A DNA stretch of 64,000 bases from Cenococcum geophilum 1.58 (taxonomy: Eukaryota > Ascomycota > Dothideomycetes > Gloniales > Gloniaceae). The DNA lies in the NCBI GenBank assembly GCA_001692895.1, contig KV748190.1, positions 2,257,645 to 2,321,644 on the forward strand. The letters run 5' to 3'. The notes under the pieces were generated by a model, which worked only from the letters and a program-made list of their open reading frames with translations, was not told where the DNA came from and ran no database searches. Below, in pieces: positions 24,294-34,499 of the stretch (positions are counted from its first letter, which is position 1; every line of letters begins with the position of its first letter). A program made the position numbers and the translations under genes.

Positions 24294-25273
24294 CATCCTT
24301 TATCGTTTGATACTGATGCAAGGATAGTCTAGTTCTTTGGGTATCTCAGCCACACTGCTGTTAAGCTAACAGCTCCTCTTGTTCCGTTTTTGACAAGCTG
24401 TCGACCGTAAAATACAGGTCAGGAAAACTCGTATAAAGATTGATCTATGAAAGAAAAGAGACTATATATACATGAGGTAGGTGGGTCAGTAAACTAAGTC
24501 GTTGACCGAATCGGTGAACCTAATATAGTAGTGATCGGCACCAGATCGACACAAGCCCAACAAGTACAGAACACGTGTTGAGACATCATGTGATCTCGTT
24601 TAGATTCTTTAAAAGCGCGAGGAACTTTCAAGCTTCTTTCTGATTCCTCGCGCTACGTCTTGTATCTAGAGTAATACACATACTTGAACCCTCACAGTTT
24701 GTGCTAGGAACTTGGTGGCACCAGTAGTTTCTTGGTAGGAACAAATTGTTTGTGCTAGCAACTTGGTGGCATACTAGGGTCGGTTGTTTCCCCACTTCTG
24801 ACTCATGCACATCCAAGCGGCTCGCCTTGGCCATTTTCACCACGCGCTAAAATCGCTCAATGTCGATGCGCTGGCAGCCGAATGGGCATCGAGCTCCTGT
24901 ATCTATGAGCATCTGAACGCCTCTTGAACCGCCCTGGGCTGTTAATAAGGACCTACCTTGGGAATATATATTCCTGGATGCAGTGTCCCCACCAAGTCAG
25001 ATCTGAGGGCGCTTTATTGCTGCCTCATAGGGCCCGACTCAGTTCGAGCTTGTATGTACTCATTAGGTGGGAAGATTCTGTTATTTCCTGGATTCCTGTT
25101 GCGGCGACAAATTATACATACGAAGTGAACCTCCAGGATATTTTATTGCAACGCGTGGGGTGTTGAGCATGACAAACATCATGTGGTAGCCTGCTAGCCT
25201 TACATCGAAATTGCGTGTCCCGCACACATTTATATCTTGCATCTCACTTTATAGGGCATCATAAGACGCTACC
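24294..25273. other. Intergenic region between the two HET genes
   Basis: This 980-bp stretch has normal base composition. It holds a 24-bp direct repeat at 24697-24720 and 24748-24771, differing at one base. Part of it (ACAAATTGTTTGTGCTA) recurs in RIPped DNA at about 28739. It probably contains the terminator of HET gene 1 and the promoter of HET gene 2. I see no convincing additional gene. Confidence 0.5.
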
Positions 25274-27256
25274 ATGGAGATTGAGAGAGTTAACGACTAT
25301 CCATTCACGCCCCTCAACCCTCCATCTTCGCAAATACGGCTTGTTCGTTTCCAAAGGGATAGATCTGGATCCATCATCGGCTGGCTTGAGAACTATTCGA
25401 TTGAAGACCCCAAACGCCCAAACTTTATCGCACTGTCCTATGTATGGGGTGTAGCACAGTTTTCGCACAAAATGGTTATCAATGGGAGTTCCTTCCTGAC
25501 ACTGGAATCCCTTTCGCCTATCCTGGGTGCTATTTGTGATGATGCACTGCTTAAGGGTCATTGGTGGTGGATAGACTGTATTTGTATCAACCAAGGGATA
25601 GACGAAACGGCAAGTCTGGAACGCAGTGCACAGGTCAATATAATGAATAAGATCTATGAGAAAGCCGAAGAAGTAGTGGGTTGGCTTGGAGAAGGGGATA
25701 AGGAATGTGAACAGGGCATAAAATTCTTGCGAGTGGTGTTCCGGAACGGACAACGATTACGCGACCAGAGGGAAATGGTTGAGCTAGGTGATGAGTTGAA
25801 CGATCCAAAAGCCTGGGCTTCGTTAGAGAAGTTGCTATTACAACCATGGTGGACGAGAGTATGGACTCTTCAAGAGTATGTCGTCGCTCGGAAATTCACA
25901 TTCCGATACGGGAAGGAAAAGATCGATAGAAAGCAACTCAACGCAGCTACTATTGCGATAGATATCTGCATGAAAATCGAGGAGACGTTGATTTCGAATA
26001 GAGCGTTTCATGCAGCATGGGCACGACGGCGCTTACTGAACTTGTATCAAAAACGGGTTCCAATGCGACTAACAGCATTGATGGCTTATGTTGGAGACTC
26101 CAAGGCTACTGATCCTCGAGACCGGATCTACTCTCTCCTGGGTTTGGCTGAAGACCGATACCTGTCAGAGGCTCCTGCATACCAAGATGATGTGAATGAA
26201 GTATATATAGGCTTGGTCAAATCATTCGTGCAACTTTACAACGACCTAGATGTTATCTGCTTCGTCGATCGTTTTCCTCGATTTGCAGCGGACCCCTCAC
26301 TCGAATCGTTATTGCCTTCATGGGTTCCGGGCTGGAGAGTGGCCACTATACCAGCAGTTGTTCCCCTGATGGTTAGCCAGACCGCCGGACACCATATTGG
26401 AAACTGTCGCCCGTCGCGGCACATGCGTGACGATGCTATTTCCTATGCTGCTGGGCGAATCAAGGGTCCCTTACAGGTCACCTTTTCAGACGATTCTCGA
26501 ATGTTAAACTGCCAGGGCATTAAGATAGACTATATTGATGGTGTAGGAGGATTGAAACTTAGTCATGGAGATACGGACGGAGGCGAAGCAGCGTGGAATA
26601 GGGTTTATGACAGCATTAATTCAACCTCTTCTGCCAATATACATGGAACAAGGGAGGCAGTTTCTCAAAACAAGATCAATGCCAAACATGCCACTATGCT
26701 CCTGGAGCGAATCGGACGCTGCCTATTACTGAACCGGATAGATCGATATTTGAAGTGTGAATCACCTGTGGGGTATCTTTTTGACGAGTTCCAACCTTTG
26801 TGTCGTGCAGCGATAGAGACTCCTGGAGCCACACAACTACATCCCCGGTTCCTGGATTGGTTTCAACGTAACAAGGATTTACATATCCAGGGGCACTCCT
26901 TCGAAGAGATATGTAAAGCATCTGAGAAATTTGAGAAACCAAGGGAGATAAAGTTGAATGATATGTCTAATATGTACTCCTTTCTCTCCAGATTCACAGA
27001 TACCACGATGTGGATGCTTCGAAGGCTAATGACAACCAATATGGGAAAGATTGGAATGGTTTCCTGCCGAGCACGAAAAGGGGATCAAATATGGGTGCTG
27101 CTGGGTTGCAGTGTACCTGTAGTATTGAGGAGGTGCGACAGCAAACAATCTTATGAGGTTGTTGGAGAGTGTTACATTGAGGGTTATATGAAGGGCGAAA
27201 TTATAGAGGACTTGCGAGGTGGGACAGCAAATCTTGAGGACGTTCATCTCTTGTAG
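25274..27256 (+). CDS. HET-domain protein 2 (660 aa), intact
   Basis: This second HET-domain protein has the same orientation as the first but only family-level similarity to it. The ATG sits in a good context (ACCATGG). Motifs are IRLVRF (21-26), FIALSYVWG (51-59), WWWIDCICINQ (97-107), a region from LERSAQ to WLGEGD (115-142), PWWTRVWTLQEY (191-202) and DPRDRIYSLLGLA (280-292). Near the C-terminus GDQIWVLLG and VVGECYIEG match the conserved end of long HET proteins. It is a single uninterrupted frame with no visible intron. The predicted role is allorecognition or cell-death signalling. Tandem HET genes with divergent C-terminal halves are common in ascomycetes and evolve fast. No pairing with a specific regulator can be inferred from sequence alone. 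Confidence 0.93.
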   Translation: MEIERVNDYPFTPLNPPSSQIRLVRFQRDRSGSIIGWLENYSIEDPKRPNFIALSYVWGVAQFSHKMVINGSSFLTLESLSPILGAICDDALLKGHWWWIDCICINQGIDETASLERSAQVNIMNKIYEKAEEVVGWLGEGDKECEQGIKFLRVVFRNGQRLRDQREMVELGDELNDPKAWASLEKLLLQPWWTRVWTLQEYVVARKFTFRYGKEKIDRKQLNAATIAIDICMKIEETLISNRAFHAAWARRRLLNLYQKRVPMRLTALMAYVGDSKATDPRDRIYSLLGLAEDRYLSEAPAYQDDVNEVYIGLVKSFVQLYNDLDVICFVDRFPRFAADPSLESLLPSWVPGWRVATIPAVVPLMVSQTAGHHIGNCRPSRHMRDDAISYAAGRIKGPLQVTFSDDSRMLNCQGIKIDYIDGVGGLKLSHGDTDGGEAAWNRVYDSINSTSSANIHGTREAVSQNKINAKHATMLLERIGRCLLLNRIDRYLKCESPVGYLFDEFQPLCRAAIETPGATQLHPRFLDWFQRNKDLHIQGHSFEEICKASEKFEKPREIKLNDMSNMYSFLSRFTDTTMWMLRRLMTTNMGKIGMVSCRARKGDQIWVLLGCSVPVVLRRCDSKQSYEVVGECYIEGYMKGEIIEDLRGGTANLEDVHLL

Positions 27257-27598
27257 TTATTTTCCTTGCAATGGTAAGAAATTTCACTCAAGAATATCCA
27301 TTTTATGACTTTGAAGAGTTGCAGTAATCGAAGCTGAAAGCAGAATGATTTGTTCATTACTTGGGGAGAGGCATCAGCCATTTTGACGGGCTGGGGCAGG
27401 GATGCTAGGCGCGGCTGGAATCACTATGTGCATAAGAACGGCACAACTACGAACCGACTTCAAAGAAACATGAAAATATTAACCAGTGAATAGTCTCTAT
27501 CCTCTTTCGGCGAGATATGAACCTGAGAATTCCCCCCTCCCACGTGGGTTTGCCATTAAAATCCCTCTCGCTTCACATGAGGTTACCAAAACTTAAGG
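27257..27598. other. 3' flank of HET gene 2
   Basis: This DNA has normal base composition and no gene. It ends at the target duplication of a short retroposon. Confidence 0.5.
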
Positions 27599-27614
27599 TT
27601 ATATCAAAGCCTGT

Positions 27615-28632
27615 GGCCGTCGAAAACGGACTCTGCACCTGTACGTGGTGACGGCTACGAACCTGGGTCTTCGAAGTTCAGACTCAGAGCCAACGCAGAG
27701 ACGTCGTACAGCGTGCGATAGGACCTGGTGGTCGTGGTTATGAGCGTTGTAGGCGGTAGTGAAAATTTTTCAGATAGTAAGATCTCGAAAACCACTACTA
27801 TGGCCCTCTACAATTCAGCTACGCTATTCTCCTATTAAGGCACCTATATAATCCAACGTGGATATACGGCATTTAATAGCATCCCCCGACCCCTAATAGA
27901 AAGCATTAACGACCTCTTATATTAATGAATAAGCGATCGCGAGCAAATAAGTAGACAAATGAGTAAATATACGGCCCCTCCTAACCCCTAGGGCGATCGC
28001 CTGCGGAGTATGCGGTTACTTACCGTTTTTTCTACTAAATACTACCTAGCAGCCTAGATTGCGACCTATGGTTTTCCCTATCTTCTTTTAACGGAGTGGT
28101 AACCCTTAGAAAGGGCCTAGCTGGGGCTTAGGCATAAAAGATACCTAAATATACAATATCCCGCTCGCTTATTAGTATTACGGTGGTTAGAACGGATAAA
28201 TCCCCCTTACGCCTTTAATAGGCCCTAAGGGGGGGAAGGTATAGCGTATATGGCAATAGTTAGACAAGAAATAGCATATAGGGGATAGCTAAGATACGGG
28301 AAACAGCAGTACGGCAATTAATTAGTAAGGCCTAGCTAGGACGTAGTAAACCCTAGCTAGGGTAAGCTAGAGAAGGAAGTAGTAGTTCCTAAGAAGTTCG
28401 AACATCTAAGGAGGACAGGACGTAGCCGTAAACCTATAGGGCCGCCGCTATAGATAGACATGGCAAATCGGGGTTTTTTATCCTACTGAGGTGGCTTATA
28501 GGGTTTTTCCTCCCCCCCAGCAGCAAGGGTTTTTTCCCGTTAATATTACTTTTCCCTTATATACGGAGTAGTCTGCGTGGGGCTAGATAGCATCTATATT
28601 AGACGTTAATTAAAGAAGAATTATTATTATTA
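27615..28632 (+). mobile_element. 1,018-bp non-autonomous retroposon, copy A
   Basis: It starts GGCCGTCGAAAACGG and ends in an (ATT)n tail. A direct duplication TTATATCAAAGCCTGT lies at 27599-27614 and 28633-28648. A second copy with the same start, end and length lies at 48980-49997. No coding capacity is evident. Its 3' third resembles the 3' untranslated region of the LINE at 8220-13807 (shared GTTCCCAAGGAG-like block, GGGGTTTT runs, GGAGTAGTC, GACGTTAA, ATT tail), so it is probably mobilised by that LINE. It is RIP-altered relative to copy B. Confidence 0.85.
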
Positions 28633-28648
28633 TTATATCAAAGCCTGT

Positions 28649-29029
28649 TTGGTCAAGATTTTAATAGCCAGCGCTAACGCGATCTAAAGACACACGATAG
28701 ATCTTAGGAAATATCCAAATATCAATTCTTAATACCAACAAATTGTTTGTGCTAATAACTTTATAATCTCGCTGCGTCAAATATCCCTGGTGTATTCTTT
28801 AAGCCGTTAATTAATACTAAAAGCAAAATCTCTATTTAAATAATCTAGTTTGTTCTTAAACATCTGTCTAAACGCTATTAACCAAGAAAGAGGCGCATAG
28901 TAAAAGGTAAATTAATGTTGGCATTAAACCTGATGCCCTCCTAACTAAGAAAACGAAAAAGCATAATTAGAAAGTAAAAGCAAAGCGGGGCTAAGCTATG
29001 TGGCCGTTCGCGCTGGGTATATCATTGAG
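28649..29029. other. Decayed DNA downstream of DUF3435 gene
   Basis: No gene is seen. It contains a RIP-altered copy of a short motif from the HET intergenic region (about 28737-28763). Confidence 0.45.
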
Positions 29030-30472
29030 ATTTTAGGAAACGGTCCCATGGATCTTAAGAGCATGGCTTTGAAAATGCATCTTATACTTAAGCTCCATCG
29101 GACAAATGGTACATTAGGGCTTCTATCCTTCCTTAATTTGGGACAGATACTTTTATTTAAAGTGCTTAGTTAGATCTCCGGGACTTATAAACGTATATAC
29201 TCGCTTTTTAAATAGGAGACTCTTTTACCTAAGGCAAACAAAGTATATAAGAGGTCTCTTCTCCGTAAATACTAATAATATAGCTACACTTAGCGCTTGC
29301 TCCTTAGCCCTAGCCGCTATTACCTTTAGATTAGCGTCTGGGAATAGAACTAGGCTAGCCTTTTTCGTAGGCTTCCTCCCCTAGGGAGATCTACTTTCCT
29401 TAAATCTGCAATACGCAGTAACCGCATTAATAGCAGCGTCGCGGCGGCGAAACTCCTCTTTTAAAGTTATCCCCCGGAGGGTTATAACTGTCTTAACTAA
29501 GCGCCTCTATGCTAGAGGCATCTTATTAGATAAATCTAAGGTAGTTTTTATATCCTTGGTAAACTTAAGGCTAAAGAGTTATAGTTTAATTTCCTAAATA
29601 GGATATCCCAGATCCTATATGCCTTATACTTGCTTTAGGAGCGCTACTCTTTTCTACTACCTCTTATTAAAGATCTCTTAGCTAAGAACTTAGTATATAG
29701 GCTGTTTTATAGCCTTCCTATAAAGCGGCATTTTAACTCTTCCCGCTAGGTAAGGAGTTTATAGACGCGAGGGTCCTTATTAATAGAGAGGGATTACTCC
29801 TCTATAAGCTCTTAGAGCTAGTCTAGATTAATCTATTAACTTATTCTATACGCTGCCCGCATTAACTTATATTAAGGTTCTAGGCCGCGTATAATAGCCG
29901 CAGTATCCGCTATAACCCGCTATGGGAGGTAGTATTTAACAAATGTTCGTGCGTTAGCGTGCTGTATTATTATATTCTAGAGTATATTACTTATATTACC
30001 TATTCCCTATTAATTAGTATATTTTATAAAATAAGAGTTAAGAGGATATAAGACAAACCGCTCTAATTAAATATATTACCCGTACTATACCGGAGACTAT
30101 AGGGGCGGTAGATCTGGGGAAACCCAGTTAAGATATAATGGTAAGAGGGTTATATATAGTAAGGGCTTAATTTCTAAGATCTCTATACTATAGGCGGTTG
30201 TGATTAACTTATAGAAGATAGGAATGTTATCTATACTAGGCTTTAGCAGTAAGGGTAGCTAGTTAGTGCTAGGCCGTATATTTAACCTACTAAGCTACTC
30301 CAAAGACGTAAGGTTTGGGGCCGCAAAAGCGCTATTGGCGAGAATTAGCCCTAGGAGAAAAACGTGGGGACTAAGCACTAGGGAGGGATTAAAGATAATT
30401 TCGGGAACTGGAAAGGTATTGCTAGTCTTTACGTTAATCTACCTTGTGTTTTTTAACCAATTTCCTAAGCAC

Positions 30473-30554
30473 CTATAAAAGAATATAATAGATTATTAGT
30501 CTCGACTTACGATTTTAGGATAGAGCAAAGGAATGTTTAACGAGCGCTACCTAC
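30473..30554 (-). other. Intron in the DUF3435 pseudogene
   Basis: This 82-bp GT-AG intron begins GTAGGT, has a CTAAT branch-like site and ends TTTATAG. Removing it joins KMHR to VLRKL in frame. It is typical of short ascomycete introns. Confidence 0.75.
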
Positions 30555-30735
30555 CCGGTGCATCTTGCGGTTAAGCTTGCGATGGATTTTCGCGTCATTG
30601 GCCTCCTTATATGAGCCGAAATATCTTTTAGTGCTAGATAACTTGATGCCGCAGACTCTTCTTTTTTCTTTCCCTTAGCGCTGATCTAACACCTAGTTGA
30701 AGAGGCTGTAGAGAAGGCGAAGGGAGATAGCTCTA

Positions 30736-32107
30736 TAGAGGTATAGCAGTAAAGTAAAGGCATAGCGCTAGCAGGGGGTTCTCCCGCTTACCCTAATACA
30801 GTAGCATACACAAAATATTGAATTTACGCGTTTTGTACCGCGTTCCTTATACTTTTCGGTGTGTATTAATACTAATTAGCCTTTACAAATGTCAGCTGTA
30901 CTTAGTATACTTAATCCTTCTTTATAAGAGCCTATAGGGCCTATACCTCACCCTCCTATTCGCCGGCTAAGAGCTCCCAAGCTTATACGAGATTAAAAAC
31001 GCGACTGCCAGCTATTATACTTAATTAGGTGGTTTTATTCTTAAATCTATAAGTAACTTAGCTATACTATCAATTAAATAAGAGGAGTATATAAAGATAG
31101 AGCGCGAGCAACCCCTTAAAAGTAATTTGGCCGGCCTCCTATCCTTATATAAGTATAGGTTAAAGAGCTAGTTAAGTTTATTTATGCGTTATCTACTAAC
31201 CGGCGAATATCTTTTGCAAAGTTAGCTAAAGTTTTAGACTTTAGTATTAAAAAGGACGCTATTCGCACTGCTCTCCTCCGTAAAGGCTTTTACCGACGTT
31301 TAGCTATACATAAGCCTCTAATTTTAGAGAAGAATTAGGAAATCCAACTTACGTAGGCTCGTAAGCACGTTAATTAGACACTTAAGCAATAGTACTAGAT
31401 CTTATGAACCGATAAGACGTAGATTATAGGTGGAAGATATATACGGATATAGGTTATATAGAGAGTAGGAGAAGAGTGGAATCTAATTTATATTATAGAG
31501 AGACACTAAAGAAAGAAAGGATAGATGTTTTAGGGCTATTTTTACGGGTATATACTTAGGCTAGGGATCTTTTGGGAGAAAGACTGGGGATTAATTAACT
31601 AAGAGTCTTATTGTGTATATATAGTGCTAGTAATCTATAGTTATATTAAGCTAATAAGAAGATAAGGTATATACTTAATTCTTATATAAGATAGGGCTCC
31701 TAGCTACGCCGCGGGGGAGATAAAGGAGGACTTGCAAGAGCGTGGGATTATTATTATTTTCTAGCCTCCTTATTCTCCTAACTTAAACCCTATTAAGAGG
31801 GTATGGCATATTATAAAAAACTATCTTTAAGATAATTACCCTGAAAATATGTTATATAATAGGCTGCGTGCGGCAGTAAAGGACGCGTGGGAGAAGGTGG
31901 GAAGGTATAAACTAGAGGAGCTAATTAATAGTATAAAGGAACGATGCCAGGCTGTAATTGATGCAGATAGTCTCCCTACTAGGTATTAATTTATATAGAA
32001 TTAAGAGAATTCGGCCATTTTAAGCGGCTATTACGATACTACTGTATTAGGGTAAGCGGGAGAACCCCCTGCTAGCGCTATGCCTTTACTTTACCGCTGT
32101 ACCTCTG
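30736..32107 (+). mobile_element. Tc1/mariner-type DNA transposon with 72-bp TIRs, RIP-inactivated
   Basis: The element is 1,372 bp with terminal inverted repeats at about 30736-30808 and 32035-32107, flanked by TA (30734-30735 and 32108-32109). The right end reads as CAGAGGTACAGCGG inward; the left end has C-to-T changes. It interrupts the DUF3435 gene after about 130 codons, in the opposite orientation to that gene. Confidence 0.93.
31080..31990 (+). pseudogene. DD34E Tc1-like transposase, dead
   Basis: Near 31685-31835 the translation reads QDRAPSYAAGEIKEDL, then PPYSPNLNPIKRVW. The second catalytic Asp and the third acidic position are 34 residues apart (DD34E spacing), but the Glu codon has become Lys, a G-to-A change. 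Stops occur throughout the N-terminal half. The C-terminus reads RCQAVIDADSLPTRY and ends at about 31989. Confidence 0.88.
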
Positions 32108-32506
32108 TAATTGACCGTTCAAAATCCTTTCGGACGTATGTGCAGTATCTATAAAGGAGATCGATTAGCGATGCGACTATACAAGATGATAGGAGGGGGA
32201 ATAATGCACTTACTGATGTCAGCGACCTTTTATAACATTAAATAGGAGGAGAGTATTGTCTCTGTAGTCTTTAGTATCGAACTCGGCCTCGTCAAACTTA
32301 TTCTCTTGGTTAATGTAGTATTCTGGCGGATGAACATTGTCTTGTTCGACAAGCCACGATATATCTGCATCGTCTGGCTCGATGTCGGTATCTGTATCCG
32401 TAGGATTCGTATTAGGGTCGCTGTATTCATCTCCAGGATCGAAGCAGCTCCCGGCATCGGTGTTGTCATCGGAAGATGAGTCGACAGCCCGTTGACGGCG
32501 TCGCAT

Positions 32507-32930
32507 ATTAGCTTGACTTATGGAGGCGGGGGCTGGTGATCACGATGATGACGATCAAAGTGGAATGAAAAGCAGCAGACGTTGGAGAGAGTCTGACGGG
32601 CCGGAGTTGGAGAGGGGGGAAGGAGAGTTGGGTGGAAAGGGTGGTTGAGAATAAAAGGTGAGAGAGTAAGGATTGAGAAGAAAAAAAGAAAGAGAAGAGG
32701 GGATAGGCGAAGAAATATATAAGAGCTGCCATCGTGGAGCAGCACGAAATGGGGAGGGGGTCCATTTTCTGCCCCTCCAGTTGAGCCAGAGTAGGAATTG
32801 CGAAGGACAGACGATTCGCAGTGCCAAGCGTCTAAGGCCCTTGGGTCCCGTGGGTCTTGCCGCCTGGGCTGCCAGGTACGCGAGGCTTTAAAGCAGCGGA
32901 AGATGTTGGTAAGTTGACCCCCAAAAATAG
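32507..32930 (-). promoter_or_regulatory. Preserved promoter and 5' leader of the DUF3435 gene
   Basis: This is an unRIPped island. On the - strand a TATATA-type box lies near 32715-32722, followed by a long C/T-rich tract (about 32575-32700) and a leader that reaches the ATG at 32506. C/T-rich tracts before the start are common in filamentous fungal promoters. RIP-like DNA resumes at about 32960, so the element edge may lie near 32930-32990. Confidence 0.55.
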
Positions 32931-33188
32931 GGGCCTTACCCCCCCGAAAACAGCAGCCAGTTTGCCGTCTAGTCGTTTAATAGAGTAAAGCTTCGGTATA
33001 TAGTTCGTTATATATTTTATTCCGCCTAAATAGAAGTAATTTATATAATTTTAGATTCTGCTTTTGTCCTAACCTTTATAATAACGTTTTAGAATTAGGA
33101 TATTTATTGCTCTAATATATAATCTATAGAGAGAGCCTGTATTAACCATTGTTTAAATTTATGCGGGTATTTAAAGTGGATATTCTGG
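32931..33188. other. AT-rich DNA, no gene
   Basis: It begins with CCCCCAAAAATAGGGG, a small hairpin, near 32920-32936. The rest is decayed with no recognised feature. Confidence 0.4.
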
Positions 33189-33553
33189 GTATAGCGATAA
33201 TCTTTAGTCCTTTGCGTATAGAGTAGGGTAGAGAACTGGATTAAGGCTCTTTTAAGTAACGTTAATTAAGATCCTAATAAAACCTACCTTATCTTAATTT
33301 ACTTTTACTTTTAGGGCATTAGTAAATAATAGTTTTATAAGCCTTTTTTAGGAAGGGATTAGAGAGATATAGATATAAATAATTAAGAAGAAGTAGGTGT
33401 GGGAATTATGTAGACCCTAAAAACTAGTTAAGACCCCTTAGTAGAGTGCCGCTAATATAGCATAGCTTAAAATATAAGCGGCTTTTTACTAACAGATAGC
33501 TGAATTTGTTACTAATTAATAGGAATTCTTTATCTAACAATCCTTATAAATTA
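33189..33553 (+). repeat. 365-bp dispersed repeat, copy 1 (LTR-element 3' end?)
   Basis: Direct repeat of 40817-41162. Within it, 33398-33539 starts TGTGGGAATTA and ends TAACA and is preceded by a purine tract AGAAGAAGTAGG. It could therefore be an LTR of about 142 bp with its polypurine tract. No 5' partner was found. Confidence 0.6.
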
Positions 33554-33891
33554 TACTATTTAAGGCTAGGCCGATCGTCGATTAGCTAGAAAGTTACGTG
33601 TTTAGCTACGTAGATATACTATTAATTACTATCTACTATACCTAACCATTCCAACTTATAAGTTAGCATAGTTAAATTTTAAAATTCTATAGTAATATAT
33701 TATGCCCCTGTTTTATAGGGCCTTGGTTTAAAGCATAGTAGCTAGGGTTTTAGTTCTTAATAAATATATACTAAATGTATTACAACCTAATCTCACCCTT
33801 ATATTACGAGCAGCTGTGCCTTTAAAGGAGTGGCGTTTTCTTATTTAATTAATTCTGATTAATCTATATTTGAATTTATAAATATGCGCCC
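33554..33891. other. Decayed DNA, interrupted by LINE
   Basis: No gene is recognised. The last 16 bases are the LINE target duplication; the sequence continues at 38577. Confidence 0.45.
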
Positions 33892-33904
33892 TAGGGCTTT
33901 AACT

Positions 33905-34400
33905 ATATAGCTAAGAGCTGTAGGAGAGAGGCTAGATGCGGACGCTGCGCTGGGCAATATAACACTAGCGAGTGCGTAGGGGACCTACCTAAGAAGTGCA
34001 TTAACTGCAAGGTAGACTATGAGGCATGGAATGGGGCGTGTGGCGTTAAGCGGACGTAGTAGGAGAAGGCTGCAATAATTAGGGCCTTTACGCCGATATA
34101 CTACGCGGGCACCTATAAGGCGCCCGCGAACGGATAGTAACTATAATTACAATACGAGATTACTACTAAAGAGGCATCGCAACGAACTAAGAAAAGGAAG
34201 CTAAAGGAAACGACTACGTGGGAAAGCTCTGTATAGGCAGAGGAGGCCCCCTAGAAGGTTGGCCGACCGCGGACTATTAATTACTCTAGGAAGGAAAAGG
34301 GCCAGAGAACCCTCCAATTAACACTTTAAATAGCGCTAAATGGCAGTATACACGCCCTAATTTAAGTCCCGGCAACTTAGGAGCCCCTATAAAGTATAGA
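33905..34400 (+). pseudogene. C-terminal fragment of LINE ORF1 with zinc knuckles
   Basis: The translation near 33937-34060 shows CGRCAGQYNTSECVGD, then KKCINCKVDYEAW, two CCHC knuckles with some His changed. This is typical of a Tad1-type gag C-terminus. Confidence 0.75.
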
Positions 34401-34499
34401 GCTTAATACAGAAGTGGAAGCAGAAGCCTAGATCTGGAAAGAGGCGTCTAGAGGTACTAAAACTGCGTTGTAAGGGAGCGAACAGACGCCAAAGGGTAC

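Larger units (their letters stand above)
29030..32506 (-). pseudogene. DUF3435/FluG-domain protein (tyrosine-recombinase-like), split by Tc1 element
   Basis: The N-terminal 95 residues are open from ATG at 32506: a basic MRRRQR start, an acidic Ser/Asp-rich stretch, then HPPEYYINQENKFDEAEF. After frameshift, YCTYVRKDFE leads to a Tc1 insertion (30736-32107). Beyond it the frame resumes with GIKLSSTKRYFGSY and KLNRKMHR, an 82-bp intron, then VLRKLVKKHKV. A deletion follows, then NTFPVPEIIFNPSLVLSP (near 30400), HANARTFVKYYLP (29927-29965), IIRGLEP, LMRAAYRIS, and a C-terminal finger-like region near CTICPMEL and KMHFQSHALKIHGTVS (about 29040-29110). This matches the FluG/DUF3435 family, which includes the captain recombinases of Starship elements. 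The H-x3-R and Tyr box is still readable, but the earlier catalytic Arg region is decayed. RIP stops, a deletion and the insertion make it dead. Confidence 0.85.

Noticed and set aside
30266-30478. 70-codon + strand open frame
   Set aside because: The - strand of the same DNA reads as DUF3435 protein (VLRKLVKKHKV, NTFPVPEIIF), so the + frame is a shadow.
32508-32891. Several 72-90 codon frames on both strands upstream of the DUF3435 gene
   Set aside because: Composition is C/T-rich and low-complexity. The stretch reads better as promoter and leader, and no protein motif is present.
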